Origin: Pseudarthrobacter siccitolerans
GTDB taxonomy: Bacteria; Actinomycetota; Actinomycetes; Actinomycetales; Micrococcaceae
Assembly: GCF_001046895.1 (NCBI RefSeq)
Contig: NZ_CAQI01000025.1
Coordinates: 124,001 to 188,000 of the forward strand
Reading direction: 5' to 3'
DNA length: 64,000 bases
A program made the position numbers and the translations under genes. Position 1 is the first letter of the stretch; each line of letters starts with the position of its first letter. This document shows positions 1 through 6,366 of this stretch, one piece after another. The notes under the pieces were generated by a model, which did not search any database, was not told the DNA's origin, and saw nothing but the letters and a program-made list of their open reading frames with translations.

Positions 1-562
1 CGGACTCGGGAAGGCCCGCTGCCTCCAGCCGATCCTCCGCGAGGCGGGCAGACTCCTCCTCATCCTGGCCAGCCACGCCGCGGTAGACGGCGTCGTGGAA
101 CCAGGCTGCCAACAGCACGGTGCGGGGCGGGTCGGCGGGATCCGTCAGCAGATCGAGGGCTTCCAGTACCGAGAGCAGGTGAGTGCAGCCGTGGTACTTG
201 CGGTGGGGTTCGCTCCAGCGGTCCAGGAGGTCCAGGAAGAGTGCGTCGTGGCCCGGCATGATGGCCTCCCACCGGTTGAACAGCGGCACCTTGAGTGACT
301 TGTTCCGCTGGCGGGCCGGAATGCGCAGGCCGCTGCCGATCAGCTTGCGGACCAGGACCCGGGCCTCAACGGGTACCGCGCCGGCCGCCACCAGATCGTC
401 GTAGCGGCGCTCCGCCACGTCATAGTGGTCCCCGTCAAAGGCCCGCTCGGGAATCCCCGCGGCCGCAGCGAAACCGTGCAGTTCTTCCAGCGAGGTGTCG
501 GAGACCAGGTGCGAGAAGTGTGTTCCGTGGGCAGGCCAGAGCGGCGGGTCGATGTATATCAA
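1..562 (-). CDS. DUF4031 domain fused to HD phosphohydrolase-like domain (partial)
   Basis: The gene runs off the left edge, so the C-terminus is missing. The start is a TTG at 562 behind GGAAAGGATCAC. The first ~85 residues match the DUF4031 pattern: IYIDPPLWPAHGTHFSHLVS, then LEELH and FDGDHYDV. After about residue 100 comes a COG4339-like HD region, with YHGCTHLLSVLEAL and AAWFHDAVY giving the paired histidines and the HD dyad, followed by ESARLAEDRL. The function of DUF4031 is unknown; HD domains of this type are predicted metal-dependent phosphohydrolases. This is the last host gene on the left. In the uninterrupted chromosome it would be divergent from the TOBE regulator at 45278. Confidence 0.8.
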   Translation of the reverse strand, partial: MIYIDPPLWPAHGTHFSHLVSDTSLEELHGFAAAAGIPERAFDGDHYDVAERRYDDLVAAGAVPVEARVLVRKLIGSGLRIPARQRNKSLKVPLFNRWEAIMPGHDALFLDLLDRWSEPHRKYHGCTHLLSVLEALDLLTDPADPPRTVLLAAWFHDAVYRGVAGQDEEESARLAEDRLEAAGLPES

Positions 563-596
563 GTGATCCTTTCCGGGCCCGTAACCACGCGGTTTT

Positions 597-602
597 TCCC
601 TT
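597..602. other. candidate attL core (prophage left end)
   Basis: The six bases TCCCTT here recur at 45187-45192. Recombining the flanks gives an attB-like sequence with CGCGG and CCGCG arms around the core, and an attP-like sequence with TCTAG and CTAGA arms around it. Such imperfect inverted arms are expected of large serine integrase sites. The shared core is too short to be decisive; CTAGCG and GCTAGA are alternatives nearby. Confidence 0.4.
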
Positions 603-663
603 GCTAGATCCTAGCGCGGTCGGGCGTGTCGCCAGGGGCCGGAGGCACGCAAACTCAGGCACT

Positions 664-1377
664 CTATGGGGCAGCGACGCCCGCGGAAGGCGCTCCGGCG
701 GGCTGTTGGACTATCACCGTGGTTTGGTCGGGGAAGACCCAGTGCTCCACGAACGGCATGACCACGGCAGCGCCCAGTGAGCCAGCGGCGACGATAATAG
801 CGACGAGCGCCATTCTCTTATTGAACGTGGCTTGGCTGGCTTGTTCCCGGTCGGCCAACTCTCGGGCGCTCTTGATTTCCGCCAGGGTACCCGCCGACTG
901 CTTCATGGCATCGTGCATGCCCTTCATCAACTCAAAAGTTTGGATCTCCCTGTCGATCCGCTCCAGCTTCCGTACTGCGGCGGCATGGGCGACAGTGTCG
1001 CCGCTTTCAAGAGCTTCTCGGGCCTCTCGCTCCGCCTCGATGTATTCGAAGTTGGCTTCAACAACTCGCCGAGCGGGTTCCTGTAACTCAGGATCTAGTT
1101 CCTCAGTTGCCCGCTCCATGTCATCTACCGACTTGGCATAAGTCCTGACGAGCTCCTGAAGAGCTTTGTCGTCGGGCGGTAACCCGGATTCGAGAGCCAG
1201 TTTGTAGAGATCGTCTGTGGACAGCTTGTCGATCGCGGCATCAAGCTTCCGCTCGTTGGCGGACTTGCGAGCCTGCACCATGAAATCAATGAGATCGACA
1301 GTGGGGCCGATTACCGGAAAGATCCCCTCGCTGAGCTCGCCGATGGTGCGGATAATAAGCCGGGGATCGAAGGGCAT
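664..1377 (-). CDS. C-terminally membrane-anchored helical protein of unknown function
   Basis: 237 residues, not recognised. The N-terminal ~190 residues are charged and strongly helical, rich in E, R and A (a coiled-coil-like stretch from about 90 to 170). One membrane segment follows at about 195-215 (MALVAIIVAAGSLGAAVVM), then a short Pro/Ala tail. It is the last prophage gene before the left attachment site. A hairpin terminator at 1446-1473 cuts it off from the upstream early genes, so it probably has its own promoter in 1378-1445. That arrangement is typical of a lysogen-expressed moron; a role in superinfection exclusion or defence is inference only. Confidence 0.65.
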   Translation of the reverse strand: MPFDPRLIIRTIGELSEGIFPVIGPTVDLIDFMVQARKSANERKLDAAIDKLSTDDLYKLALESGLPPDDKALQELVRTYAKSVDDMERATEELDPELQEPARRVVEANFEYIEAEREAREALESGDTVAHAAAVRKLERIDREIQTFELMKGMHDAMKQSAGTLAEIKSARELADREQASQATFNKRMALVAIIVAAGSLGAAVVMPFVEHWVFPDQTTVIVQQPAGAPSAGVAAP

Positions 1378-1445
1378 AGGTAAGAGGTTAGTGGTGGCGC
1401 CGCGCTATCCCTCACTGTGAAGGTGTGTGTCGCCAGGGCACGAAA

Positions 1446-1473
1446 AAGCCCCCAGCGGTGAGGCTGAGGGCTT
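1446..1473 (-). terminator. intrinsic terminator
   Basis: On the minus strand the arms AAGCCC and GGGCTT, with an inner AGCC/GGCT pairing, close a small loop and are followed by a run of T before CGTGCCC. It lies just after the stop of the 1487-1831 gene and separates it from the 664-1377 gene. Confidence 0.7.
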
Positions 1474-1486
1474 CTGTGGGAATGTT

Positions 1487-1831
1487 TCAGTTGATCGGGC
1501 GCCATTTGCCGTCCGCGTCCTTCTCCTCCTGAATGACGGCTCCGGCGTTCGGACTTCCGAAGCAGTCGAGCGGGGCGAGCTCCCGCTCTCCGGCGTAGGT
1601 TGCGTCGGCGTCGGACTCTTCGAGGCGGCGCCCGTAGTAGTAGACCTCGCCGTCGTCGTCGAGGAGGCGGAAGGGGATGCCCTCCCCGGCCAGGAGACGG
1701 GCCTCGTCGCGTCCGCTCGCGTCGCGGGGCCCAATGATGCCCTTCGCATAGAAGTTGCTCTTGCCTTCGGGGTGGGCGGCGCGGTCCTCCTCGCTGGCGA
1801 TCTTGTCCTTGGTGATGATGAATGCGGTCAT
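1487..1831 (-). CDS. small hypothetical phage protein
   Basis: 114 residues starting MTAFIITKDKIASEED. This ATG is preferred over the longer frame because AAAGGAAC lies just upstream and the longer frame would overlap the SprT-like gene. The protein is acidic and soluble, with a VYYYGRRLEE stretch in the middle. No family recognised. It is preceded by a repeated operator-like site at 1864-1878. Confidence 0.65.
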   Translation of the reverse strand: MTAFIITKDKIASEEDRAAHPEGKSNFYAKGIIGPRDASGRDEARLLAGEGIPFRLLDDDGEVYYYGRRLEESDADATYAGERELAPLDCFGSPNAGAVIQEEKDADGKWRPIN

Positions 1832-1863
1832 GCTGCCTGTTCCTTTCGTCGTTTCTTTCAGGT

Positions 1864-1878
1864 GTCGCTTTACGCTTC
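1864..1878 (-). promoter_or_regulatory. dispersed operator-like site
   Basis: GTCGCTTTACGCTTC, one of the CGTAA-R-N-CGAC family on the minus strand. It overlaps the TAA stop of the SprT-like gene and lies 33 bp upstream of the 1831 start codon, with AAACGA 17 bases after the putative -35 position. Confidence 0.5.
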
Positions 1879-2463
1879 GCGCATTTGCTCGCCACAGTGA
1901 GGGCAGATCGGGGCGCCGTACTCGGCGAGCCACTGGCGGGTCAGGCGGACCTTGTAGCCGGAGCCCTCGGGGCATTCCGCCTTCATCATGCGGGTGCTCT
2001 GCTTTTTCGGGCCTTCGGCGCCGGCGCCGGGGTTCACGAGGGCGGCGTGAGGGTAGTCGCCAAGTTCGGCGGCAATCTCTTCAAGCTGGGCCTTCAGTTC
2101 GTCACCGGCGACCGTGGCGGTCATTTTGCCGGTCAAGCCCAGGGCCTTAGCGATCTTGGCGAAGCGTCCTTTGTGGCCGCTCTCGCAATCGTCGATTGCG
2201 TGGATCAGTTCGTGGGCCAGAACGTCGAGGACGCGAACCGCCTCGTCGAGGACCGGGCTGATGAACAGCTGGGAGACGTTGTCGGCGGCGACCTTCGTAC
2301 TCCAGCACTGGCCAATGACGGAGTTCTTGCGACCGTTGCCACCGGGCCAGCCTACGGAGACGCGGACCTCGGGGAGGGTTTCGCCGAGCTCCTCGAAGAG
2401 CGGGGCCAGGGCGGTGACGGCGGCTACAAGCCATTCTTCGCGGGTGCTGAACTTTGCGGTCAT
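1870..2463 (-). CDS. SprT-like zinc metalloprotease with zinc ribbon
   Basis: 197 residues. It carries the zincin motif HELIHAIDD (HExxH) at about residue 84 with GHKGRF downstream, as in SprT-like proteins. A C-terminal treble Cys cluster (AECPEGSGY and ICPHCGEQM) resembles the zinc ribbon of SprT/Spartan relatives. The family acts on DNA-associated proteins; phage members are common in early regions but their targets are not established. The ATG start follows GGAGCTC. A double operator-like site lies about 60 bp upstream. Confidence 0.85.
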   Translation of the reverse strand: MTAKFSTREEWLVAAVTALAPLFEELGETLPEVRVSVGWPGGNGRKNSVIGQCWSTKVAADNVSQLFISPVLDEAVRVLDVLAHELIHAIDDCESGHKGRFAKIAKALGLTGKMTATVAGDELKAQLEEIAAELGDYPHAALVNPGAGAEGPKKQSTRMMKAECPEGSGYKVRLTRQWLAEYGAPICPHCGEQMREA

Positions 2464-2520
2464 CGTGAGCTCCTTCGGCGGTTGGGGTTTGTGTTCCTGG
2501 TGGTGCCTAAAGAGTAACTA

Positions 2521-2543
2521 ACGTAAGGCGTCTTACGCAAGTC
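2521..2543 (-). promoter_or_regulatory. promoter/operator upstream of the SprT-like gene
   Basis: The inverted repeat CGTAAG-GCGT-CTTACG lies at 2522-2537. On the minus strand TTGCGT and TTACTC are separated by 17 bases with the repeat in the spacer. The same 29-bp layout is found at 5652-5680 and 40477-40500. Confidence 0.55.
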
Positions 2544-2691
2544 GGGACGTCGAAGTGATCTTGCGTAATTCGCCGGAGTGGCGCCGGGTGCCCGCACGGT
2601 TTTGACGGTGGTCCGGGATAGTCTGGAGGGAAACAGAGCGGGCCGCACTTTTGAGCCGTGCTTATTGGAATGTCACAGAATGGGAGTATGG

Positions 2692-3765
2692 ATGCCTCCG
2701 GCCCTCGCCGCTATGCAAGCCTCAACTAATAGCGGAGAAGGCGGGCTCGCGGCGAACTTTCCGCGATTAAGGTACATGGGCTCCAAGTACAAGCTTGCGC
2801 CGCATCTGGAACGCGCATTCGCAGACGTGGGCGGATCGACCTTTCTGGATGCCTTCAGCGGGTCAGGGTTTGTTGGCTATCTGGCTAAGGCTATGGGCTA
2901 CTCCGTGGCATCGAACGACCATCTGTCCTTCCCGAGCGTTATTGCACGAGCGGCGATTGTGAATGATTCAGTCCGCCTTTCCGACGAAACCATAGACAGG
3001 ATCACAGGGCCGGCCGCAGACGATCGAGACTTTGTTCAAAGCACGTTCGAGAACGTCTTTTTCACGGCGGAGGACCGTCGGTTCCTTGACTCGGCGTGGT
3101 CTCACATTGACTCGATGGTCGGACCGGAGCGCGACCTGGCTCTAGCTGCCCTTATTCTTTCGGCGGCGCGGAAGCAGCCTCGTGGGGTGTTTACCATTTC
3201 GGGCGACCTGGATCATTACAACGACGGTCGGCGTGACCTCCGTCTTTCTCTACGCGAGCACTTTCGCGAGCGGGCCGCTGAGTACAACTGCGCTGTGTTC
3301 GCCAGCGAAGGAGACAAGGTCGCCTACACCGGTGACGTCTGTGATGTGCCTGTGAAGTCGTTTGACGTTGTGTACCTCGATCCTCCGTATGCGCCTCCGA
3401 CGGACGACGCCGACTACACCAAGCGCTACCACTTCCTGGAAGGTCTTTCCGACTACTGGGTAGGCCGGGAGATCATGAGTTGGACGAAGACAAAGAAGCT
3501 CCCTAAGCGGCATTCTCTCTTCGCCAACAAGAGGACCATCGAAGGTGCTCTGGAGGCGACGCTGGACCGGTTTAGGGATTCCGGGGCAATAGTCCTTTCG
3601 TATTCGTCCAATGCACTGCCGGGCGAAGCCCGCCTGAAAGAAATGCTCGGTGAAGTGAAGTCAAGCGTTGAAGTCCGAGTAATTCCGCACACCTACCACT
3701 TTGGGACTCATTCGACGGCCAACCGGCGCAGCGTCGTTGAATACCTCTTCATCGGAACGGACTAG
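2692..3765 (+). CDS. D12-class adenine-specific DNA methyltransferase
   Basis: 357 residues from an ATG at 2692 with GGGAG five bases upstream; the frame is open from 2578 but lacks a better start. Motifs of D12/Dam-type N6-adenine methyltransferases are in order: PRLRYMGSKYKL at about 25, the AdoMet motif DAFSGSG at 53-59, and catalytic DPPY at 230-233 followed by KRYHFLEGLSDYW. It would methylate adenine in a specific site and protect host and prophage DNA. It stands on the plus strand, opposite to the lytic genes, three bases ahead of the endonuclease-like gene, so the pair reads as a restriction-modification unit. The recognition sequence cannot be read from the protein. Confidence 0.85.
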   Translation: MPPALAAMQASTNSGEGGLAANFPRLRYMGSKYKLAPHLERAFADVGGSTFLDAFSGSGFVGYLAKAMGYSVASNDHLSFPSVIARAAIVNDSVRLSDETIDRITGPAADDRDFVQSTFENVFFTAEDRRFLDSAWSHIDSMVGPERDLALAALILSAARKQPRGVFTISGDLDHYNDGRRDLRLSLREHFRERAAEYNCAVFASEGDKVAYTGDVCDVPVKSFDVVYLDPPYAPPTDDADYTKRYHFLEGLSDYWVGREIMSWTKTKKLPKRHSLFANKRTIEGALEATLDRFRDSGAIVLSYSSNALPGEARLKEMLGEVKSSVEVRVIPHTYHFGTHSTANRRSVVEYLFIGTD

Positions 3766-3768
3766 GGG

Positions 3769-4614
3769 ATGCCGCTCTCCATTCCCACTCTTGACGAGTA
3801 CATGGCGACGTTGGGTGCCCAGTCCAGTCACCCCGACCCCACAATTGAGTCCGAGGACGGCATTCTGATTAAGAAAGCCGCCGCAGACTTGGCGGACTTG
3901 GACGAAATATCGCAGGAGAGCTTGGCGAAGTGGATCAGCACTCGTCCTAGATACGTGGAAGCCCTGGGCCTCTCTGTTGGGCTTTCGAAGGAAAAGCTGC
4001 TCAATAACCTGAAATATGCTCTTGGCACTTCCGGCTACGTCACGCTGGCGCGTGACAAGTCCGTGGAGCTAGTCGAGTACTTGGACGACGCATTTGGCCT
4101 GGTAGCCCTGCTTGCCGGACAGCTGAATCGAGATTACGACTTCGGTGACGTTTTGGTGGCGAGGGCGGGTACAAGAGCGTTCGCGAAGCGAGCCTCTGAC
4201 GCTGGCAGAAAGCTCGAAGACGAAATAGAAGCCATTGCAAAAACACTCGGCCTTCCCTACGAGTTGCGGGGAACCTTCGTGGGGCGCGACGGCCAGGAGG
4301 CCCCATTCGACCTAGCTATCCCTGGAAAAGGATCTGACGCGCAAATCGTTGTTGCTGCGAAGGGGTTCGACTCAACGGGGAGCAAGCTTGGCGATGCAGT
4401 TCGAGAGATCGAGTCGATGGCCTCCGTTCGCCGGCCGAACCAATACGTTATGGCTGTGATTGACGGGATCGGCTGGAATCGGCGGAAGTCTGATCTGGCG
4501 AAAATTCACGATAAGTGGGTTTCCCGAGACATTGACGGTATGTACACCCGAGCAACCCTGGGTGACTTTCAGAATGACCTGCTTGAAGCGGCGCGGCTCC
4601 GGCACCTGCTCTAA
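3769..4614 (+). CDS. type II restriction endonuclease-like protein
   Basis: 281 residues starting three bases after the methyltransferase stop, so probably translationally coupled. A PD-(D/E)xK-like core is visible: E150/E152 in GRKLEDEIEAI, then PFDLAIP (D181) and IVVAAKGFDSTGSK (A196-A197-K198). The region IDGIGWNRRKSDL resembles the end of DpnII-type endonucleases. The usual acidic residue two before the lysine is alanine here, so catalysis may use another acid or be lost. The pairing with a D12 methyltransferase is the main support for calling it a restriction enzyme. A convergent terminator follows. Confidence 0.65.
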   Translation: MPLSIPTLDEYMATLGAQSSHPDPTIESEDGILIKKAAADLADLDEISQESLAKWISTRPRYVEALGLSVGLSKEKLLNNLKYALGTSGYVTLARDKSVELVEYLDDAFGLVALLAGQLNRDYDFGDVLVARAGTRAFAKRASDAGRKLEDEIEAIAKTLGLPYELRGTFVGRDGQEAPFDLAIPGKGSDAQIVVAAKGFDSTGSKLGDAVREIESMASVRRPNQYVMAVIDGIGWNRRKSDLAKIHDKWVSRDIDGMYTRATLGDFQNDLLEAARLRHLL

Positions 4615-4649
4615 GCCGGTCCACATCACGGCTGCTGCCGGAAAAGCGT

Positions 4650-4683
4650 CGAGCCCCCAGTGCCACATAAGCACCGGGGCTCG
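4650..4683. terminator. bidirectional terminator between convergent genes
   Basis: A perfect 8-bp stem (CGAGCCCC with GGGGCTCG) with an inner GTGC/GCAC pairing, followed by AATAAAA. It lies between the plus-strand endonuclease gene and the minus-strand sigma-like gene. Confidence 0.75.
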
Positions 4684-4703
4684 AATAAAAGCGCTTAGCG
4701 TGT

Positions 4704-4718
4704 GTCGCCTTACGCGAC
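4704..4718 (-). promoter_or_regulatory. dispersed operator-like site
   Basis: GTCGCCTTACGCGAC is a perfect inverted repeat (GTCGC/GCGAC, 5-base spacer) that contains the TAA stop of the sigma-like gene. Confidence 0.5.
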
Positions 4719-5495
4719 TGCCAAAGCTTGACGCATCTTGCCGAGAGCGGAGGAGCGGGTCCGCTGTGTCTTCTGGCGGCTGAGGCCGAGCCGGTGACCG
4801 ATCTCGGCGTCCGGTACGGGCTCGTACTCGGTGAAGCCGTAGGCCAGCCGGCAAACCTCCTCTTCCAGGTCGTTGACGGCCTCGAAGGCGGTGGCAATTA
4901 GGATCGCGTCCTCGGCGTCGCTGGCCGCGCCGTCCCAGAGCGGACGGGCGCTGGCCGTCAGGTCGCCGTGGAGCTCGTCGTCGGAGTTCGGGGCGCCGTC
5001 CAGGGTGTCGACATTGCGAACCGCGGAGAGAACGGCGAAGAACGTCTCGCGGCTCATGTCGAACTGGGGAGCCAGGGCGGCGGCTTCGTACACGTTGCCC
5101 TCGGCCTTGCGGAGGATGCCGTAGAAGCGGGTCAGGGTCCGGTCCGGAACACTGAAGGCCGTCGGAGTCATGTATTCCTCGCGGAGGGTGCGGGCAAGGA
5201 CGTTCTTCACGACGGCGGCCAGGCGCTCGTGCTTGTCGGGGTCGAAGGTGTTGACGGCCTCGACGAAGCCCAGGAGGGCAGAGGAGCGGAGATCTTCTTC
5301 GTCGGCGGTAGCGGAGGCGCCTTCGGCGCGGAATCGGGAGACGGCGCTCTTGATAGCGAAGGCGTAGGCGCGGAGGAGAGACTCCATTGCTGCGTTGTCA
5401 CCCTGCTTGGCGGCGGCGATCGCCTCGCGCTCGGCCTCGACGGACTCGAAGCGGAGCTCAGCGGTGGCGTTGAAGATCTCGGTTGCGTTGTGCAT
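4710..5495 (-). CDS. phage-encoded sigma-70-like factor
   Basis: 261 residues from the ATG at 5495 (MHNATEIFNATAEL), chosen because AAAGAGACAAAG precedes it and the longer frame runs through an operator-like site. Residues 35-110 look like sigma region 2 (DLRSSALLGFVEAVNTFDPD). Residues ~205-261 look like region 4, with a helix-turn-helix in VPDAEIGHRLGLSRQKTQRT. Sigma factors direct RNA polymerase to specific promoters. The six TGAGCA-N17-GACTCC elements in this prophage are candidate targets (inference). The gene has an upstream promoter at 5652-5680 and an operator-like site at 5522-5536. Confidence 0.75.
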   Translation of the reverse strand: MHNATEIFNATAELRFESVEAEREAIAAAKQGDNAAMESLLRAYAFAIKSAVSRFRAEGASATADEEDLRSSALLGFVEAVNTFDPDKHERLAAVVKNVLARTLREEYMTPTAFSVPDRTLTRFYGILRKAEGNVYEAAALAPQFDMSRETFFAVLSAVRNVDTLDGAPNSDDELHGDLTASARPLWDGAASDAEDAILIATAFEAVNDLEEEVCRLAYGFTEYEPVPDAEIGHRLGLSRQKTQRTRSSALGKMRQALAVA

Positions 5496-5521
5496 TTCTT
5501 TGTCTCTTTCTGTTTGCGTAT

Positions 5522-5536
5522 GTCGCTTTGCGCGAC
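5522..5536 (-). promoter_or_regulatory. dispersed operator-like site before the sigma-like gene
   Basis: GTCGCTTTGCGCGAC, a perfect inverted repeat with 5-bp arms, 27 bp upstream of the start codon. It extends into the flanking sequence as CGCAAAGCGACATACGC on the minus strand. Confidence 0.55.
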
Positions 5537-5651
5537 TACCTGTTTTTGGGAGCAAGGGATTGATCAGGCGACCCTCCTGGGGTCCCTAACTTCGTCCTTT
5601 GACTAGGGGTTTTCTATGGTGGTTGCTATAGATTTCTTGCTTGTGACAAAG

Positions 5652-5680
5652 AAGATATTCACGCAAGTCGTCATACGCAA
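5652..5680 (-). promoter_or_regulatory. promoter with overlapping operator
   Basis: On the minus strand TTGCGT (5675-5680) and TATCTT (5652-5657) are 17 bases apart. The spacer is filled by ATGACGACTTGCGTGAA, a member of the repeated operator family. It would transcribe toward the sigma-like gene with a leader of about 150 bases; 5537-5651 otherwise shows no gene. Confidence 0.55.
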
Positions 5681-5686
5681 ACCGTT

Positions 5687-5726
5687 GAGCGCACCGTTAT
5701 CAACTTGTAACTTCAACGGTGCGCTC
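5687..5726 (-). terminator. hairpin downstream of the 5741-6058 gene
   Basis: A perfect 12-bp inverted repeat (GAGCGCACCGTT with its complement) around a 16-base loop, immediately after the stop of the 5741 gene. No clear T-run follows, so it may be a weak terminator or an RNA-stabilising hairpin. Confidence 0.55.
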
Positions 5727-5740
5727 GCTGGTTGCGGGGG

Positions 5741-6058
5741 CTATTCCACCGTCTCGCCGTTCCAGTTTTCGACCGCTCGGGCGAGCTCCTGGCGGGTGCT
5801 CCGAAGGAAGGCGAGGTAGTCGGCGAGGGCCCGCTCTGCGCGGGTGAAGGACTCTCTGACGGCCAAACGGCGGGCGTCGAGGACAATGTCCCCGGTCGGG
5901 TCACCGTGGCCTCCCTTGGCCCGCTGCGTGGTGTCCTCGCGAGGCTTCGGGACCGGGGAGGGCTCCCACTGGATCTCTGCCGCGGCGTCCAGTAGCCGGA
6001 TGATCTGGAGGCTTTCAGCGGTGACGGCGCGGAGGGCTTCGGTCAGCTTGTCGGTCAT
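5741..6058 (-). CDS. small hypothetical phage protein
   Basis: 105 residues beginning MTDKLTEALRAV. Two helical segments flank a basic, polar middle; the C-terminal half (FTRAERALADYLAFLRSTRQ) is predicted helical. It overlaps the preceding gene's stop by four bases, so it is translationally coupled in the DNA polymerase operon. No domain recognised. Confidence 0.65.
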   Translation of the reverse strand: MTDKLTEALRAVTAESLQIIRLLDAAAEIQWEPSPVPKPREDTTQRAKGGHGDPTGDIVLDARRLAVRESFTRAERALADYLAFLRSTRQELARAVENWNGETVE

Positions 6059-6366
6059 GAGTCGGTCCTTTCGTTGCGGAGTTTGAGGAGGGTTCTAGCG
6101 ACGACAACCTCGCCGGGGGAGAAGAGCGGAAGGTCGTAGCCGGTGGAGCTCGTGAAGCCTCGGAAGGCGTCCAGCTTGTAGTCGACGCTCTCGGAGATTT
6201 CGGGGTAGTCGCGCTGAAGCTGGATTAGCTCCTGAGCGAGTGAGTCGTAGGTGTGGTCGGAAATGATCGGGGAGTCGAAGCGGTAGTAAAGGATCGAGTG
6301 GACGAGGACCTGATGCCGCCGCCAACGGATAAGGCGGGCGACGGCGTCGGGCGTGTAAACGGTCAC
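6055..6366 (-). CDS. DNA ligase LigA-related small protein
   Basis: 103 residues. The GTG at 6366 overlaps the polymerase stop (GTGA), which is why it is preferred to the TTG one codon earlier. The stretch YYRFDSPIISDHTYDSLAQE, continuing to LQRDYPE, matches the Ia domain of NAD-dependent ligases, the part that binds the nicotinamide moiety. The adenylation domain is absent, so it cannot be a ligase alone. It may bind NAD or NMN or be a structural relic. A copy of the repeated GTGTAAAC octamer (6353-6360) sits over its third to sixth codons. Confidence 0.65.
   Translation of the reverse strand: MTVYTPDAVARLIRWRRHQVLVHSILYYRFDSPIISDHTYDSLAQELIQLQRDYPEISESVDYKLDAFRGFTSSTGYDLPLFSPGEVVVARTLLKLRNERTDS

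Noticed and set aside
295..780. Plus-strand ORF across the left prophage junction
   Set aside because: Antisense to the DUF4031 gene and the membrane-protein gene; no coding features.
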